From Marinicauda algicola (lineage in GTDB: Bacteria > Pseudomonadota > Alphaproteobacteria > Caulobacterales > Maricaulaceae): DNA of 64,000 nt. This document shows, in pieces, positions 45,555 to 53,891 of this stretch; the stretch's first letter is position 1; the number at the start of each line of letters is the position of its first letter. Both the position numbers and the translations under genes were made by a program. The stretch is taken from the NCBI RefSeq assembly GCF_017161425.1, contig NZ_CP071057.1, positions 2,295,501 through 2,359,500 on the forward strand, read 5' to 3'. The notes below the pieces were generated by a model. That model ran no database searches. It had not been told where the DNA came from and saw only the letters and a list, made by a program, of their open reading frames with translations.

Positions 45555-45582
45555 TTGATTCGATCCGTCGTCTGGGTACTCT
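45555..45582 (+). promoter_or_regulatory. Candidate dnaA promoter with GANTC overlapping the -35
   Basis: TTGATT (45555-45560), a 16-bp spacer and TACTCT (45577-45582) lie ~150 bp upstream of dnaA. GATTC (45557-45561) overlaps the -35. In Caulobacter, dnaA transcription depends on methylation of a GANTC site in its promoter, so this placement fits; the promoter itself is predicted by eye. Confidence 0.45.
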
Positions 45583-45690
45583 TACGGACCTGACGCAAGT
45601 CTTCTCCATACGGAAAAGATAGACAGGACGGAGCCGGGAAAACCTCTTTGCTCCGAACGGGAAAATTGCGTCTTAAAAACAAGCACTTGA

Positions 45691-45709
45691 CCGCAGGAAT
45701 AACCTGCGG
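45691..45709 (+). promoter_or_regulatory. Perfect 7-bp dyad in the dnaA leader
   Basis: CCGCAGG (45691-45697) and CCTGCGG (45703-45709) pair around AATAA, ending 22 bases before the dnaA ATG. As RNA it would form a small hairpin just upstream of the weak ribosome binding site. As DNA it could be an operator. Function inferred only from position. Confidence 0.45.
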
Positions 45710-45731
45710 CGCGAACTGAGGTTTGGGGACT

Positions 45732-47201
45732 ATGGGGCTGAACAATTCGGCGCTTTCCGCCGCATCTGCACACGAAGGAAAAATGACCCACGCGACGCCC
45801 GTTTTCGCGACGTGGCGCGAGGTTCGCTCGCGTCTCCGCCAGGAGTATGGCGATCTGGTCTACGCCTCCGAGATCGCCCGACTGCGTGTGGAGGAGGATG
45901 CCCATGGACGGGTGTGCGTGATCTGCCCGACGGAGTTCGGGCGAGCCTGGGCCGAGGACAATCTGGGAACGCGACTGCGCGCGCTCTGGGCCGCCTTCGA
46001 CAGCGAGCCGCGCGACGTCCTGATCCTGGCCGAATCCGCCGCGGCATCGGCCGTGGTACGCCAGAGCGAGCCGGCCGCGCCGCGCCGGGCGCCGAACGCC
46101 CTGCCGATGCGCGCCCTGCAGGGCACTGCAGCCATGCCGACCGCACCCGGAACGCCGGCCGAGCGCCCGGCGGGCTCTCCGGTGCGCTTCACCTTCGACA
46201 CCTTCATGGTGGGCTCGGCCAACGTGATGGCCGTGACCGCGGCCAAGGCGATCGCCGGGTCCTCCGAGCCGCCGTTCAATCCGGCCTTCTTCCACGGCGA
46301 TTACGGGGTGGGCAAGACGCACCTGCTCGCCGCGATCGCCCATGCGGTGGGCCTCGGGGAATCCCGGCGCAAGGCGCTCTACCTGACCGCGGAGGAGTTC
46401 CTGAACGGTTTCCAGTCGGCGCTGCGTGCGCGCGACGTGCAACCCTTCAAGGACCAGGTCAGGAGCTGCGACGTCCTGCTGATCGACGACGTGCACTTCA
46501 TCGCCGGCAAGCCGCGCACCGAAGACGAGTTCCTGCACACGATCGCGGCGCTGATCGCGGACGGCAAGCAGGTCGTGCTCGCCTCCCACACCGCGCCGGA
46601 CCAGCTCCAGATCGCCGACGGCCGCCTGAAATCCCTGCTGCGCGGCGGCTTCGCCTGCCCGCTGCAATCGCCCGATCTCGATCTGCGCCGCAAGATCATC
46701 GACTGCAAGATCGCCCAGGCCCGCAGCCATTGCGCCGATCTCGACGTGCCCGAGAACGTGCGCGACTTCCTGGCGGCCCGCATCACGACGTCGGCGCGCG
46801 AGCTGGAAGGCGTGCTCAACAATGTGATCGTGCGCACCGCCTATCTCGATCGGCCCGTCACCCTGGAGACCGTGGAGGAGGCGCTGTCGGAGCTGCCCGT
46901 CAAGACCGAGCGCCGGGTCAGCGTGGACGAGATCCAGAAGACGGTGGCGGCGTATTTCAACCTCACCGTCGACGACATCCTGTCCAAGCGCCGCACCCAG
47001 TCGGTCGTGCGTCCGCGCCACATCGCGATGTATCTCGCCAAGACCATGACCACGCGGTCGCTGCCCGACATCGGGAACCGTTTCGGGGGGCGCGACCATT
47101 CCACCGTGATCCATGCCGTGAACAAGATCGCAGAGCGGCTCCCCTCTGATGGCGTCCTCGCCGAAGACGTGGAAGCCATCAAACGCCGCCTGCGCGGCTG
47201 A
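45732..47201 (+). CDS. dnaA: Chromosomal replication initiator DnaA
   Basis: A 489-residue DnaA. Domain I lies near WREVRSRLRQEYGDLVYASE, followed by a variable linker rich in Ala/Pro. The AAA+ domain (~155-370) has Walker A GDYGVGKTHLLAAIAH and Walker B VLLIDDVHFIAGKPRTEDEF. DNA-binding domain IV has the signature RPRHIAMYLAKTMTTRSLPDIGN and GGRDHSTVIHAVNKI. It binds oriC and opens DNA. Start: ATG 45732 is used. An ATG at 45783 (MTHATPVF) has a better AAGGA site and would still keep domain I. I see no DnaA-box cluster here, so oriC is probably elsewhere. Confidence 0.97.
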   Translation: MGLNNSALSAASAHEGKMTHATPVFATWREVRSRLRQEYGDLVYASEIARLRVEEDAHGRVCVICPTEFGRAWAEDNLGTRLRALWAAFDSEPRDVLILAESAAASAVVRQSEPAAPRRAPNALPMRALQGTAAMPTAPGTPAERPAGSPVRFTFDTFMVGSANVMAVTAAKAIAGSSEPPFNPAFFHGDYGVGKTHLLAAIAHAVGLGESRRKALYLTAEEFLNGFQSALRARDVQPFKDQVRSCDVLLIDDVHFIAGKPRTEDEFLHTIAALIADGKQVVLASHTAPDQLQIADGRLKSLLRGGFACPLQSPDLDLRRKIIDCKIAQARSHCADLDVPENVRDFLAARITTSARELEGVLNNVIVRTAYLDRPVTLETVEEALSELPVKTERRVSVDEIQKTVAAYFNLTVDDILSKRRTQSVVRPRHIAMYLAKTMTTRSLPDIGNRFGGRDHSTVIHAVNKIAERLPSDGVLAEDVEAIKRRLRG

Positions 47202-47220
47202 CCCCCCTCAGTCAGCCCGG

Positions 47221-47258
47221 AACGGCCGCAAGAACCCCCTTCTTGCGGCCGTTTCCTT
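47221..47258 (+). terminator. Terminator between dnaA and dnaN
   Basis: Arms 47222-47234 and 47240-47252 form a 13-bp perfect stem with loop CCCCC, extended by an outer A-T pair and followed by T-rich TTTCCTTT. It separates dnaA from dnaN, so dnaN probably has its own promoter. Confidence 0.8.
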
Positions 47259-47288
47259 TGGTCTATGGTTTGTGCAAACCTGTAAGAC

Positions 47289-47306
47289 GATTCAGATTCC
47301 CGATTC
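47289..47306. promoter_or_regulatory. Three GANTC (GATTC) sites within 18 bp upstream of dnaN
   Basis: GATTC occurs at 47289-47293, 47295-47299 and 47302-47306, all in the same orientation, 26-43 bases before the dnaN ATG. This is far denser than expected by chance in a GC-rich genome. GANTC is the target of CcrM, the cell-cycle methyltransferase of this lineage. A possible promoter TTGTGC (47270-47275), 17 bp, CAGATT (47293-47298) overlaps the cluster. Confidence 0.6.
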
Positions 47307-47331
47307 GTCACTCTTCAACGAGGCGACAGCG

Positions 47332-48450
47332 ATGAAGCTCACCATCGAGCGCGCGGTGCTCCTGAAAGCCCTCGGCCACGTCCAGGCGGTCGTGGAGCGG
47401 CGCAACACGATCCCGATCCTGTCCAACGTGCTGATCCAGGCCAGCGGCGACCACGCCCGCCTGACGGCCACCGACCTGGACATGGAGATCGTCGAGGAGG
47501 CCGAGGCGCGCGTCGAGCGCGAAGGCCAGGCGACCGCTCCGGCCCACACGCTCTACGAGATCGCGAGAAAGCTGCCCGAAGGGGCCGACGTGACGCTGGA
47601 GATCGGCGGCGACGATCCGCGGCTCTTCCTCTCTGCCGGCCGGTCGAAATTCCACCTGCCGAGCCTGCCGCCGGGCGATTTCCCGGTCATGCCGGCCGAG
47701 GACCTCGAGGTAAGCTTCTCGCTGCCGGCCGAGGATCTCGCCCGCCTCATCGACAAGACCCGCTTCGCCGTCTCCACCGAGGAGACGCGCTATTACCTCA
47801 ACGGAATCCACATGCATCCGGCCGAGCGCGAGGGCCGCAAGGTGCTGCGCGCTGTCGCGACCGACGGCCACCGTCTGGCGCTCGCCGAGGCCGACCAGCC
47901 GGGCAATGCCGGCGACATGCCCGCGGTGATAATCCCGCGCAAGCCCATCGGGGAGCTGCGCCGCCTGCTCGAAGACCTGGACGGCGATGTCGAGATGAGC
48001 GTGAGCGAGGGCAAGATCCGGTTCCAGCTCGGCGCGGCCGTGCTCACCTCCAAGCTGATCGACGGTACCTTCCCCGACTACGAGAGGGTGATCCCGCGCG
48101 GCAACGACAAGATCCTGCGCGTCGACCGCGCGCCCTTCGCCCAGGCCGTCGACCGTGTCGCCACGATCAGCCAGGAGAAGTCGCGCTCGGTGAAGCTCTC
48201 GCTGTCGGACTCCAACCTCGTGCTCGCGGTGAACAATCCCGAGAGCGGGACGGCGAGCGAGGAGCTTTCGGCGGACTATTCCTCCGAGGACCTCTCGATC
48301 GGCTTCAACGCGCGCTACCTGCTCGACGTCGCCGCGCAGATCGTCGGCGACGAGGCGATCTTCGAGTTTGCCGATTCCGCCTCCCCGACCCGGGTGACCG
48401 ACAGCGGGGACCCGAACGCGGAATACGTGCTGATGCCGCTGCGCGTGTGA
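47332..48450 (+). CDS. dnaN: DNA polymerase III beta sliding clamp
   Basis: A 372-residue clamp with three similar domains: MKLTIERAVLLKALGHVQAV VERRNTIPILSNVLI at the start, ALAEADQPG and IPRKPIGELRRLL in the middle, and the C-terminal YVLMPLRV. It encircles DNA and tethers Pol III. ATG 47332 is the conserved start. The stop is inside the start of recF (GTGA), so dnaN and recF are cotranscribed. A terminator and a GANTC cluster upstream point to a cell-cycle-regulated promoter of its own. Confidence 0.98.
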   Translation: MKLTIERAVLLKALGHVQAVVERRNTIPILSNVLIQASGDHARLTATDLDMEIVEEAEARVEREGQATAPAHTLYEIARKLPEGADVTLEIGGDDPRLFLSAGRSKFHLPSLPPGDFPVMPAEDLEVSFSLPAEDLARLIDKTRFAVSTEETRYYLNGIHMHPAEREGRKVLRAVATDGHRLALAEADQPGNAGDMPAVIIPRKPIGELRRLLEDLDGDVEMSVSEGKIRFQLGAAVLTSKLIDGTFPDYERVIPRGNDKILRVDRAPFAQAVDRVATISQEKSRSVKLSLSDSNLVLAVNNPESGTASEELSADYSSEDLSIGFNARYLLDVAAQIVGDEAIFEFADSASPTRVTDSGDPNAEYVLMPLRV

Positions 48451-49631
48451 GCGGGCCGGACACCAGAAACGACATTCTCACGGCCGCGCCTCGCGCGGCC
48501 GTGACGCGTTTGAAGCTCACCAATTTCAGGAATTACGCCGCGCTCGACCTTGCGCTCGACACCCGCCCCGCCTGTCTCTACGGGCCGAACGGCTCGGGCA
48601 AGACCAATCTCGTCGAGGCCGTGTCCTTCCTCGGCCCCGGGCGGGGCCTGCGCGCGGCCGGCGCGGATGCCGTCCGGCGCAAGACCGCGCAGGGTCCGGC
48701 CGAGATCTGGGCGGTGTTCGCCGAGGCCCTCACGCGCGAGGGACCGGTCACGCTCGCCACCGGGGCCGACCCGGCCGACCCGGCGCGCAGGAAGACGCGC
48801 CTGGAAGGCGCGGCGGCGACGCAGACCGAGCTTGCCCGCCTGTTCCCGATGATGTGGCTCACCCCGCGCGAGGACCGGCTCTGGGCCGGCCCGCGCGCCG
48901 ACCGGCTGAAATTCTTCGACCGGTTGGTGCTCGCCGGGGAGCCGACCCACGGCCAGACTGCGCTCGATTACGAGAAGGCGATGCGCCAGCGCCAGCGCCT
49001 GCTCGACCGCGCCGAGGAGGGCACACGCATCGATCCGGACTGGCTCGCCGCGCTGGAAGCCGAGATGGCCGCGTCCGGCGTCGCGCTCGCCGCCGCACGG
49101 CTGGAAGCCCTGGTGCGCCTGCAGGGCGAGATCGACGCGCGCCCGGAAAGCCGCTTTCCCAAGGCCGCTCTCGGCCTGGAGGGCACAGTGGAATCCCTCC
49201 TGGCCGAGGGCGCGCGCGCCGGCGAGGCCGAGGACCGCTTCGCCGCGATGCTGGAACAGGCCCGCCGGCGCGACGGCGCGGCCGGGCGCCCGCTCACCGG
49301 CCCCCACCGCACCGAGATCGCGGCCCTTCACCGGGAGAAGGACCAGCCGGCCGCGGAGTGCTCGACCGGCGAGCAGAAGGCGCTGATCCTCGGGCTCGCA
49401 CTCGCCCAGTGCGCCGCGCTGACCCGGGCGAAGGGGGCGGCCCCGGTCCTGATCCTCGACGAGGCCTGCGCCCATCTCGACGCGGCCCGCCGCGAGGGGC
49501 TCGCGAACGCCATCCTGGAAATCGGGCTGCAGGCCTGGCTCACCGGCGTGGAGCGCGGGCTGTTCGAGTCCTTCGCCGATGCGGCGCAGTATGTCGAGGT
49601 GAGCGAGGGAACGGCGCGGGTGGTGGCCTAG
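48447..49631 (+). CDS. recF: RecF recombination/repair ATPase
   Basis: A 394-residue SMC-like ABC ATPase: LKLTNFRNYAALDLAL, Walker A YGPNGSGKTNLVEAVSFLGPG RGLR, TGPHRTEIAALH, the signature-like STGEQKALILGLALAQC and Walker B VLILDEACAHLDAARR. It loads RecA at gaps and restores stalled forks. It starts with GTG overlapping the dnaN stop by 4 nt. The GTG start, not ATG, may limit its expression relative to dnaN. Confidence 0.97.
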   Translation: MSGPDTRNDILTAAPRAAVTRLKLTNFRNYAALDLALDTRPACLYGPNGSGKTNLVEAVSFLGPGRGLRAAGADAVRRKTAQGPAEIWAVFAEALTREGPVTLATGADPADPARRKTRLEGAAATQTELARLFPMMWLTPREDRLWAGPRADRLKFFDRLVLAGEPTHGQTALDYEKAMRQRQRLLDRAEEGTRIDPDWLAALEAEMAASGVALAAARLEALVRLQGEIDARPESRFPKAALGLEGTVESLLAEGARAGEAEDRFAAMLEQARRRDGAAGRPLTGPHRTEIAALHREKDQPAAECSTGEQKALILGLALAQCAALTRAKGAAPVLILDEACAHLDAARREGLANAILEIGLQAWLTGVERGLFESFADAAQYVEVSEGTARVVA

Positions 49632-49742
49632 GCCGGCCATCTCCCAGGTCCTGGCCCGGGCTCGGGAGGCCGCAGCGTCTGCGTTACGGCTTGGCTCCCC
49701 CGGCCGGTGCTCCGCATCGCCGGAGAATGGCAGCGGCGAGGA

Positions 49743-50909
49743 TCATCCCGCCCGCATCCTGCGGACCGGCGACAGCCCCACCCAGTCGATCGCGGGCAGG
49801 TCGTCCTCGCGCGCGATCGCGCTGGCAAGGCCCGGCAGGAGCTGGCAGGCATCGTCGTGGCTGACCCGGCCGAGCCGGCTCTGCGCCTTCCAGTAGCTCC
49901 AGTAACTCGTCAGATGGGTCAGCGCCGCGGCGTGGTCGCCGATGGCGCGGAACATGTCCGGCGCGCGGCGCAGCAGCAGGCACATGGACTGGGCGTCCCC
50001 GTCCTTGACGAAGGCGGCCACGACCGCGTGATAGGTCTCGCGCGCGGCCTTGAGTTCGCCCCAGCGCAGGCGGATCGAATCCCGCATCTGGGCGATCACC
50101 GGCTGCAGCGGACGGTGGCGGTAGACCGCATCCTCCATTTCGAGGTCGGCAAGATCGGAGAGCAGGGTCGTCAGCCCGCCGGAAATCTCCCCGGCCGACC
50201 AGATGTAGTAGAGGATGCCCTTCCAGCCGTGCACGCCGTCCTCGAACTCGGCGGGGCTCATCTTCAGGGCGAGACGCAGCTGGTCGCGCGTCAGGCTCCT
50301 CGTGTCCTCGAAGAGCACCTTGGCGAGGCGGTGCGATTTGGAACTCGCGCTCGCGCGCCCGAGCGCCAGCTCGCCGATTTCGGACATGTGATCGAAGACG
50401 AAGGCCCTGAGCTTGGTCTCGTCGGCCTCGTTGAGCGAGAAATAGCGCGGGTCGATGCGTCGCCCGCCGAACTGGACATGCAGCAGGTAGGGGTCGAAGG
50501 ACGGGCTCCTGGAGAGGACCTGCAGCGTCTCCATGTCCTCGATGAACTGCTCGCTGAGAAAGGGCTCGTCGTCCGGCCCGTCGAGCCGGCCCATGAACTC
50601 CACGAGGCGGGCTTCGAAATTGCCGGACTCCAGGAACATCCAGAAGGCGCCGAGCGAGAGGTCGTGCCGGTCGATCGGCAGGACGAGCTTGGTGACGATC
50701 GCCCGGCGCGAATAGACCATGCCCTGCTCGTGGCGCCTGAGATTGTGCTTGATGACGAAGCAGCGATTGAGCCGGTCGTTGTGGAACAGCCGGTGCGGGG
50801 AGTCCTTCAGGTCGGGAAAGCGTGCATGCAGGCCGAACAGGTCGAGCACGCGCGGGGAGCATCCCCCGCGCACCAGGCGCTTCAGATCGTAGGGCTTCTG
50901 GATCAGCAT
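49743..50909 (-). CDS. Conserved-looking protein of unknown function next to recF
   Basis: A 388-residue soluble protein without signal or membrane segments. I recognise no family. It begins MLIQKPYDLKRLVRGGCSPR and has basic patches (HNDRLNRCFVIKHNLRRHEQ), a middle block FWMFLESGNFEARLVEFMGRLDG, and a helical second half (VHGWKGILYYIWSAGEISGG and YHAVVAAFVKDGD). Composition and codon use look like a normal gene. It is convergent with recF and stands alone. The region between them (49632-49742) shows nothing else. Confidence 0.7.
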   Translation of the reverse strand: MLIQKPYDLKRLVRGGCSPRVLDLFGLHARFPDLKDSPHRLFHNDRLNRCFVIKHNLRRHEQGMVYSRRAIVTKLVLPIDRHDLSLGAFWMFLESGNFEARLVEFMGRLDGPDDEPFLSEQFIEDMETLQVLSRSPSFDPYLLHVQFGGRRIDPRYFSLNEADETKLRAFVFDHMSEIGELALGRASASSKSHRLAKVLFEDTRSLTRDQLRLALKMSPAEFEDGVHGWKGILYYIWSAGEISGGLTTLLSDLADLEMEDAVYRHRPLQPVIAQMRDSIRLRWGELKAARETYHAVVAAFVKDGDAQSMCLLLRRAPDMFRAIGDHAAALTHLTSYWSYWKAQSRLGRVSHDDACQLLPGLASAIAREDDLPAIDWVGLSPVRRMRAG

Positions 50910-50994
50910 GCGAGCCGGGCTCTTTTCGAAGACCCGGCAAGTCTCGCGCGAAGACGCTAAAGGCGGCTTAGGAAAGAGGGTTAACGCGGCGCTC

Positions 50995-52137
50995 TCACAG
51001 GCCCATCTGCTTGACCGCGAGGTCCTTCATGATCTCTTCCGAGCCGCCGCCGATGGCCATGACCTTGACCTCGCGATAGATGCGCTCGACGGCCTGGCCC
51101 CTGAGATAGCCCGCCCCGCCGAGGATCTGCATGGCTTCGCTGGCGCAGAACTCGGCCGTCTTGCTGGCGAGGAATTTCGCCTTGGCGAGCTCGGCGGCGG
51201 GCATCCCGCCGTCATTGATCGTCCAGGCGATGTGCAGGAGATAGGCGTGCAGCGCGTCGATGCGCGCGCTCATCTCCGCGATCTTGTGGCGGATCGCCTG
51301 GTGGCGGATCAGCGCCTTGCCGAAGGTCTCGCGGATCTTCGCGTACTCGACCGCATCGTCGAGGCAGCGCCTGGCCATGCCGAGGCACCCCGCGGCGAGG
51401 GCGAGGCGCTCGTAATTGAAATTGTTCATGATGGCCAGGAGGCACAGGCCCTCCTGGCCGAGCTGGTTCTGCGCCGGCACGCGCAGACCGTCGAAATGCA
51501 GCGTGGCGGTGTCCGAACTCCACCAGCCCATCTTCCTCTCGATCGGGGTGCGCGAGAAGCCGGGCGCGCCCCATTCGACGAGGAAGAGGGAGATGCCGCC
51601 GAACCCCTCCCCGCCGGTGCGCGCGCCGACGACGTACCAGCGCGCCTTCATGCCGCCGGTGATGAAGGTCTTCTCCCCGTCGATCACCCAGTCTTCGCCC
51701 TCGCGGCGGGCCTTCGTGCGAATGCGCGACAGGTCGGATCCGCCAGACGGCTCGGTCATGGCCAGCGCCCCGCCCTCGCGTCCCGAGACGATGCCGGGCA
51801 GGACGGCGCGCTTCATCTCCTCGCTGCCCAGCGTGACGATGGGCCCGGTCATGATGTTGCGCGAGCCGATCGAGGCATTGACCCCGCCCGGCGCGCCGTA
51901 GGCCAGCGCGATCCCGCTATCCAGGCGCATGAAGGCGTCGTCGAAGCCGTTGCCACCGTATTCCTCCGGGATGGCGAAGCCGAACAGGCCGAGCGCGCCG
52001 GCCTTCTCGTGGATGTCCCAGGGAAAATCGCCCGCCTCGTCCCAGGCCTCGCCATGGGGCGCGATCTCGCGCGCCACGAAGGCTTCCACGCTCTCACGGA
52101 ACGCCTTGCGCTCGGGGGTCTCGAACGGGTTCTTCAT
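50995..52137 (-). CDS. Acyl-CoA dehydrogenase
   Basis: A 380-residue flavoprotein with normal ACAD length: N-terminal helices (FVAREIAPHGEAWDEAGDFP), IPEEYGGNGFDD, the FAD/substrate segment ALAMTEPSGGSDLSRIRTKA, GEKTFITGGMKARW, and C-terminal MQILGGAGYLRGQAVERIYREVKVMAIGGGSEEIMKDL with the catalytic glutamate expected in YREVK/GGGSEE. It oxidises acyl-CoA to enoyl-CoA, substrate chain length unknown. ATG 52137 has a GGAGA site; an upstream TTG is unlikely. Neighbouring genes are not fatty-acid genes. Confidence 0.95.
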   Translation of the reverse strand: MKNPFETPERKAFRESVEAFVAREIAPHGEAWDEAGDFPWDIHEKAGALGLFGFAIPEEYGGNGFDDAFMRLDSGIALAYGAPGGVNASIGSRNIMTGPIVTLGSEEMKRAVLPGIVSGREGGALAMTEPSGGSDLSRIRTKARREGEDWVIDGEKTFITGGMKARWYVVGARTGGEGFGGISLFLVEWGAPGFSRTPIERKMGWWSSDTATLHFDGLRVPAQNQLGQEGLCLLAIMNNFNYERLALAAGCLGMARRCLDDAVEYAKIRETFGKALIRHQAIRHKIAEMSARIDALHAYLLHIAWTINDGGMPAAELAKAKFLASKTAEFCASEAMQILGGAGYLRGQAVERIYREVKVMAIGGGSEEIMKDLAVKQMGL

Positions 52138-52261
52138 GCGGCTCTCCTTCAATCGAAACGGGAGGTTAGCGCCTTTCGTCCGGCCCTGTCAGCGCCTGGC
52201 TCCAAACATCGCGCCGCACGTCCCGGAATCGCCGGGCTTGCAGGACACGCGCTCTTTCTGT

Positions 52262-52278
52262 ACTTTATCGATTAAAGT
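52262..52278 (+). promoter_or_regulatory. Dyad upstream of the membrane/winged-helix pair, probable operator
   Basis: ACTTTA (52262-52267) and TAAAGT (52273-52278) form a perfect 6-bp inverted repeat with a 5-bp centre (TCGAT), 21 bp before the ATG of the membrane gene. It is the only AT-rich patch nearby. It is the likely binding site of the winged-helix regulator encoded downstream, or the -10 region of the promoter. Confidence 0.5.
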
Positions 52279-52298
52279 GCTTTGCAAGGAGATAGCAC

Positions 52299-52919
52299 AT
52301 GACGCGCGAAGAGATGAGATCCGACCTCGCCTATCTGCGCGAGATGGCCGAATCCGGGGCCCGGGCGCCCCTGCTGGGCGGCCGCTTCGCCCTGTGGTGG
52401 GGCAGCCTGGCGACCCTGGTCCTGATCGCCCACTGGGCCATCGTCACGGGGCGCTTGCCGCTGGGTTCCGAGGCGCTGTGGATCCTCTGGCTCGGCTTCA
52501 TCGCGGTCGGCTCGGCCGGCAGCGCGGTGCTCGGCGTCACCCTGCGCGCCAAGCCCGGCCTCGGTTCGGCGGGCAACCGGGCGAGCAGCGCGGTCTGGCC
52601 GGCGATGGGCGCAGGCCTCCTGGTCTTCTGGCTGGCGATCACGGCCGGGGTGATGACGGGCCGGCTCGACGCGCTGCTCTTCAACCTCATGCTGCCGGTC
52701 GCATTGCTCGGCTATGCGATCGCCTGGCTGACCACGGCGCAGATGGCCCGGCGCCCGGCCCTGTTCGTGCCCGGCGCCGTCGCGCTCGCGGGCATGGCGG
52801 GGTGCGTCATCCAGGTCTTCACCGCCGAGGTCTATCTCGTCGCCGGGCTCGCGGTCTTCCTGTCGACCGTCGTGCCGGGCCTACTGATGATGCGCGGCGA
52901 GCCGCAGGACACGGTGTGA
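52299..52919 (+). CDS. Six-helix membrane protein paired with a winged-helix regulator
   Basis: A 206-residue protein with about six membrane segments after a short N-terminal helix (MRSDLAYLREMAESGARAPL LGGRFALWWG). The N-terminal 'AESG-RAPLLGGR' pattern recurs in Hyphomonadaceae-type proteins as I recall, but the function is unknown. It has a good ribosome binding site (AAGGAG). The stop shares one base with the start of the following winged-helix gene (TGATG). Confidence 0.75.
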   Translation: MTREEMRSDLAYLREMAESGARAPLLGGRFALWWGSLATLVLIAHWAIVTGRLPLGSEALWILWLGFIAVGSAGSAVLGVTLRAKPGLGSAGNRASSAVWPAMGAGLLVFWLAITAGVMTGRLDALLFNLMLPVALLGYAIAWLTTAQMARRPALFVPGAVALAGMAGCVIQVFTAEVYLVAGLAVFLSTVVPGLLMMRGEPQDTV

Positions 52920-53233
52920 TGGCCGGCTTCGACGCGGACAAGCTCGACGAGGTCATCCATGGCAAGCTGCGCCTGGCGGTCATGGCCTATCTCGCCAGCG
53001 TGGTCGGCGCGACCTTCGCCGAGCTGAAGGCGCGCACCGGGGCGAGCGACGGCAATCTCTCGGTCCATCTGAGGAAGCTGGAGGAGGCCGGCTACGTGGC
53101 CATCGACAAGCGCTTCGTGGGGCGCAAGCCGCAGACGCGGGCAAGCCTGACCGAAGCCGGGCGCCGGGCCTGGATCTTCTATCTCGACCAGCTCCGGGCC
53201 CTCGTCGAGAGCGGCCCTCCGGTCACGGAGTAG
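52919..53233 (+). CDS. Winged-helix transcriptional regulator (HTH_34/PF13601-like)
   Basis: A 104-residue protein: LRLAVMAYLASVVGATFAEL, KARTGASDGNLSVHLRKLEEA GYV (recognition helix) and KRFVGRKPQTRASLTEAGRRAW (wing and C-terminal helix), typical of the small MarR-like PF13601 regulators. These are often coupled to a multi-pass membrane protein, as here. It probably represses its own operon through the ACTTTA-N5-TAAAGT dyad; the signal is unknown. Confidence 0.88.
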   Translation: MAGFDADKLDEVIHGKLRLAVMAYLASVVGATFAELKARTGASDGNLSVHLRKLEEAGYVAIDKRFVGRKPQTRASLTEAGRRAWIFYLDQLRALVESGPPVTE

Positions 53234-53235
53234 GT

Positions 53236-53799
53236 CTAGAGGGCGCGGGCGTAGTCGACGAGCTTGCTGCCGTTCCCGGCGCGCTCGCCGGTCAGGGTGA
53301 AGCCGGTCTTCTCCAGCACGCGGCGGGAGGCATAGAGATGGTCGAGCGTGGTGGCCGTGACCCGGCGCACGCCCTCCTGGCGTCTCGCCGAGGACAGCAG
53401 GCCCTCGACCGCCTCGGTGGCGAGGCCCTGCTCGCGGAAGGTCGGCAGCATGGAATAGCCGATCTCCACCTCGCCGCCCTCGCCGGGCGGGCCGTGAAAC
53501 CCGCCGATGCCCACCGCCCGGGTGGCCTGGCCGGGGCCCATCCCCATCAGGAAGACCCAGCTGTACCAGCCGGCCAGCCCGGGTGCGGCTTCCAGCTGCG
53601 CCTTGGTCCAGGCCATGGTCTGCTCATCATTGAGTTCGGGGGGCCAGGACGGCTCGTACTTCGCGCCGAGCGCAGCGAAGAAGGAGCGCAGGTCCTCGAG
53701 CTGCAGGCGGGCGAGTTCGGCATCGAACGCGACAAGGGTGAGCCGGTCGGTCTTCACCACCGGGCCCGCGGTATCGAAGGGTTGGGGCGCCAAACTCAT
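53236..53799 (-). CDS. GNAT family N-acetyltransferase (RimJ/RimL type)
   Basis: A 187-residue acetyltransferase: KTDRLTLVAFDAELARLQLED, GIGGFHGPPGEGGEVEIGYSMLPTFREQGLATEAVEGLLS with the acetyl-CoA P-loop (R-E-Q-G-L-A-T), and the C-terminal ASRRVLEKTGFTLTGER. The type 3 domain often modifies N-termini or small molecules; the substrate is unknown. Convergent with the winged-helix gene, 2 nt apart. Confidence 0.9.
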   Translation of the reverse strand: MSLAPQPFDTAGPVVKTDRLTLVAFDAELARLQLEDLRSFFAALGAKYEPSWPPELNDEQTMAWTKAQLEAAPGLAGWYSWVFLMGMGPGQATRAVGIGGFHGPPGEGGEVEIGYSMLPTFREQGLATEAVEGLLSSARRQEGVRRVTATTLDHLYASRRVLEKTGFTLTGERAGNGSKLVDYARAL

Positions 53800-53891
53800 C
53801 TTTCACGCCTTTAGCGAGGCCATGGCCGCGTTATGCGCGAATCGCGCGTGTCTGTCGCCTTAAACTTCCGTGACTCCCCACCGCGCACCGA

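Noticed and set aside
45274-45731. Chromosome origin (oriC) next to dnaA
   Set aside because: No cluster of TTATCCACA-like DnaA boxes is visible. In Caulobacter relatives oriC lies near hemE, not dnaA.
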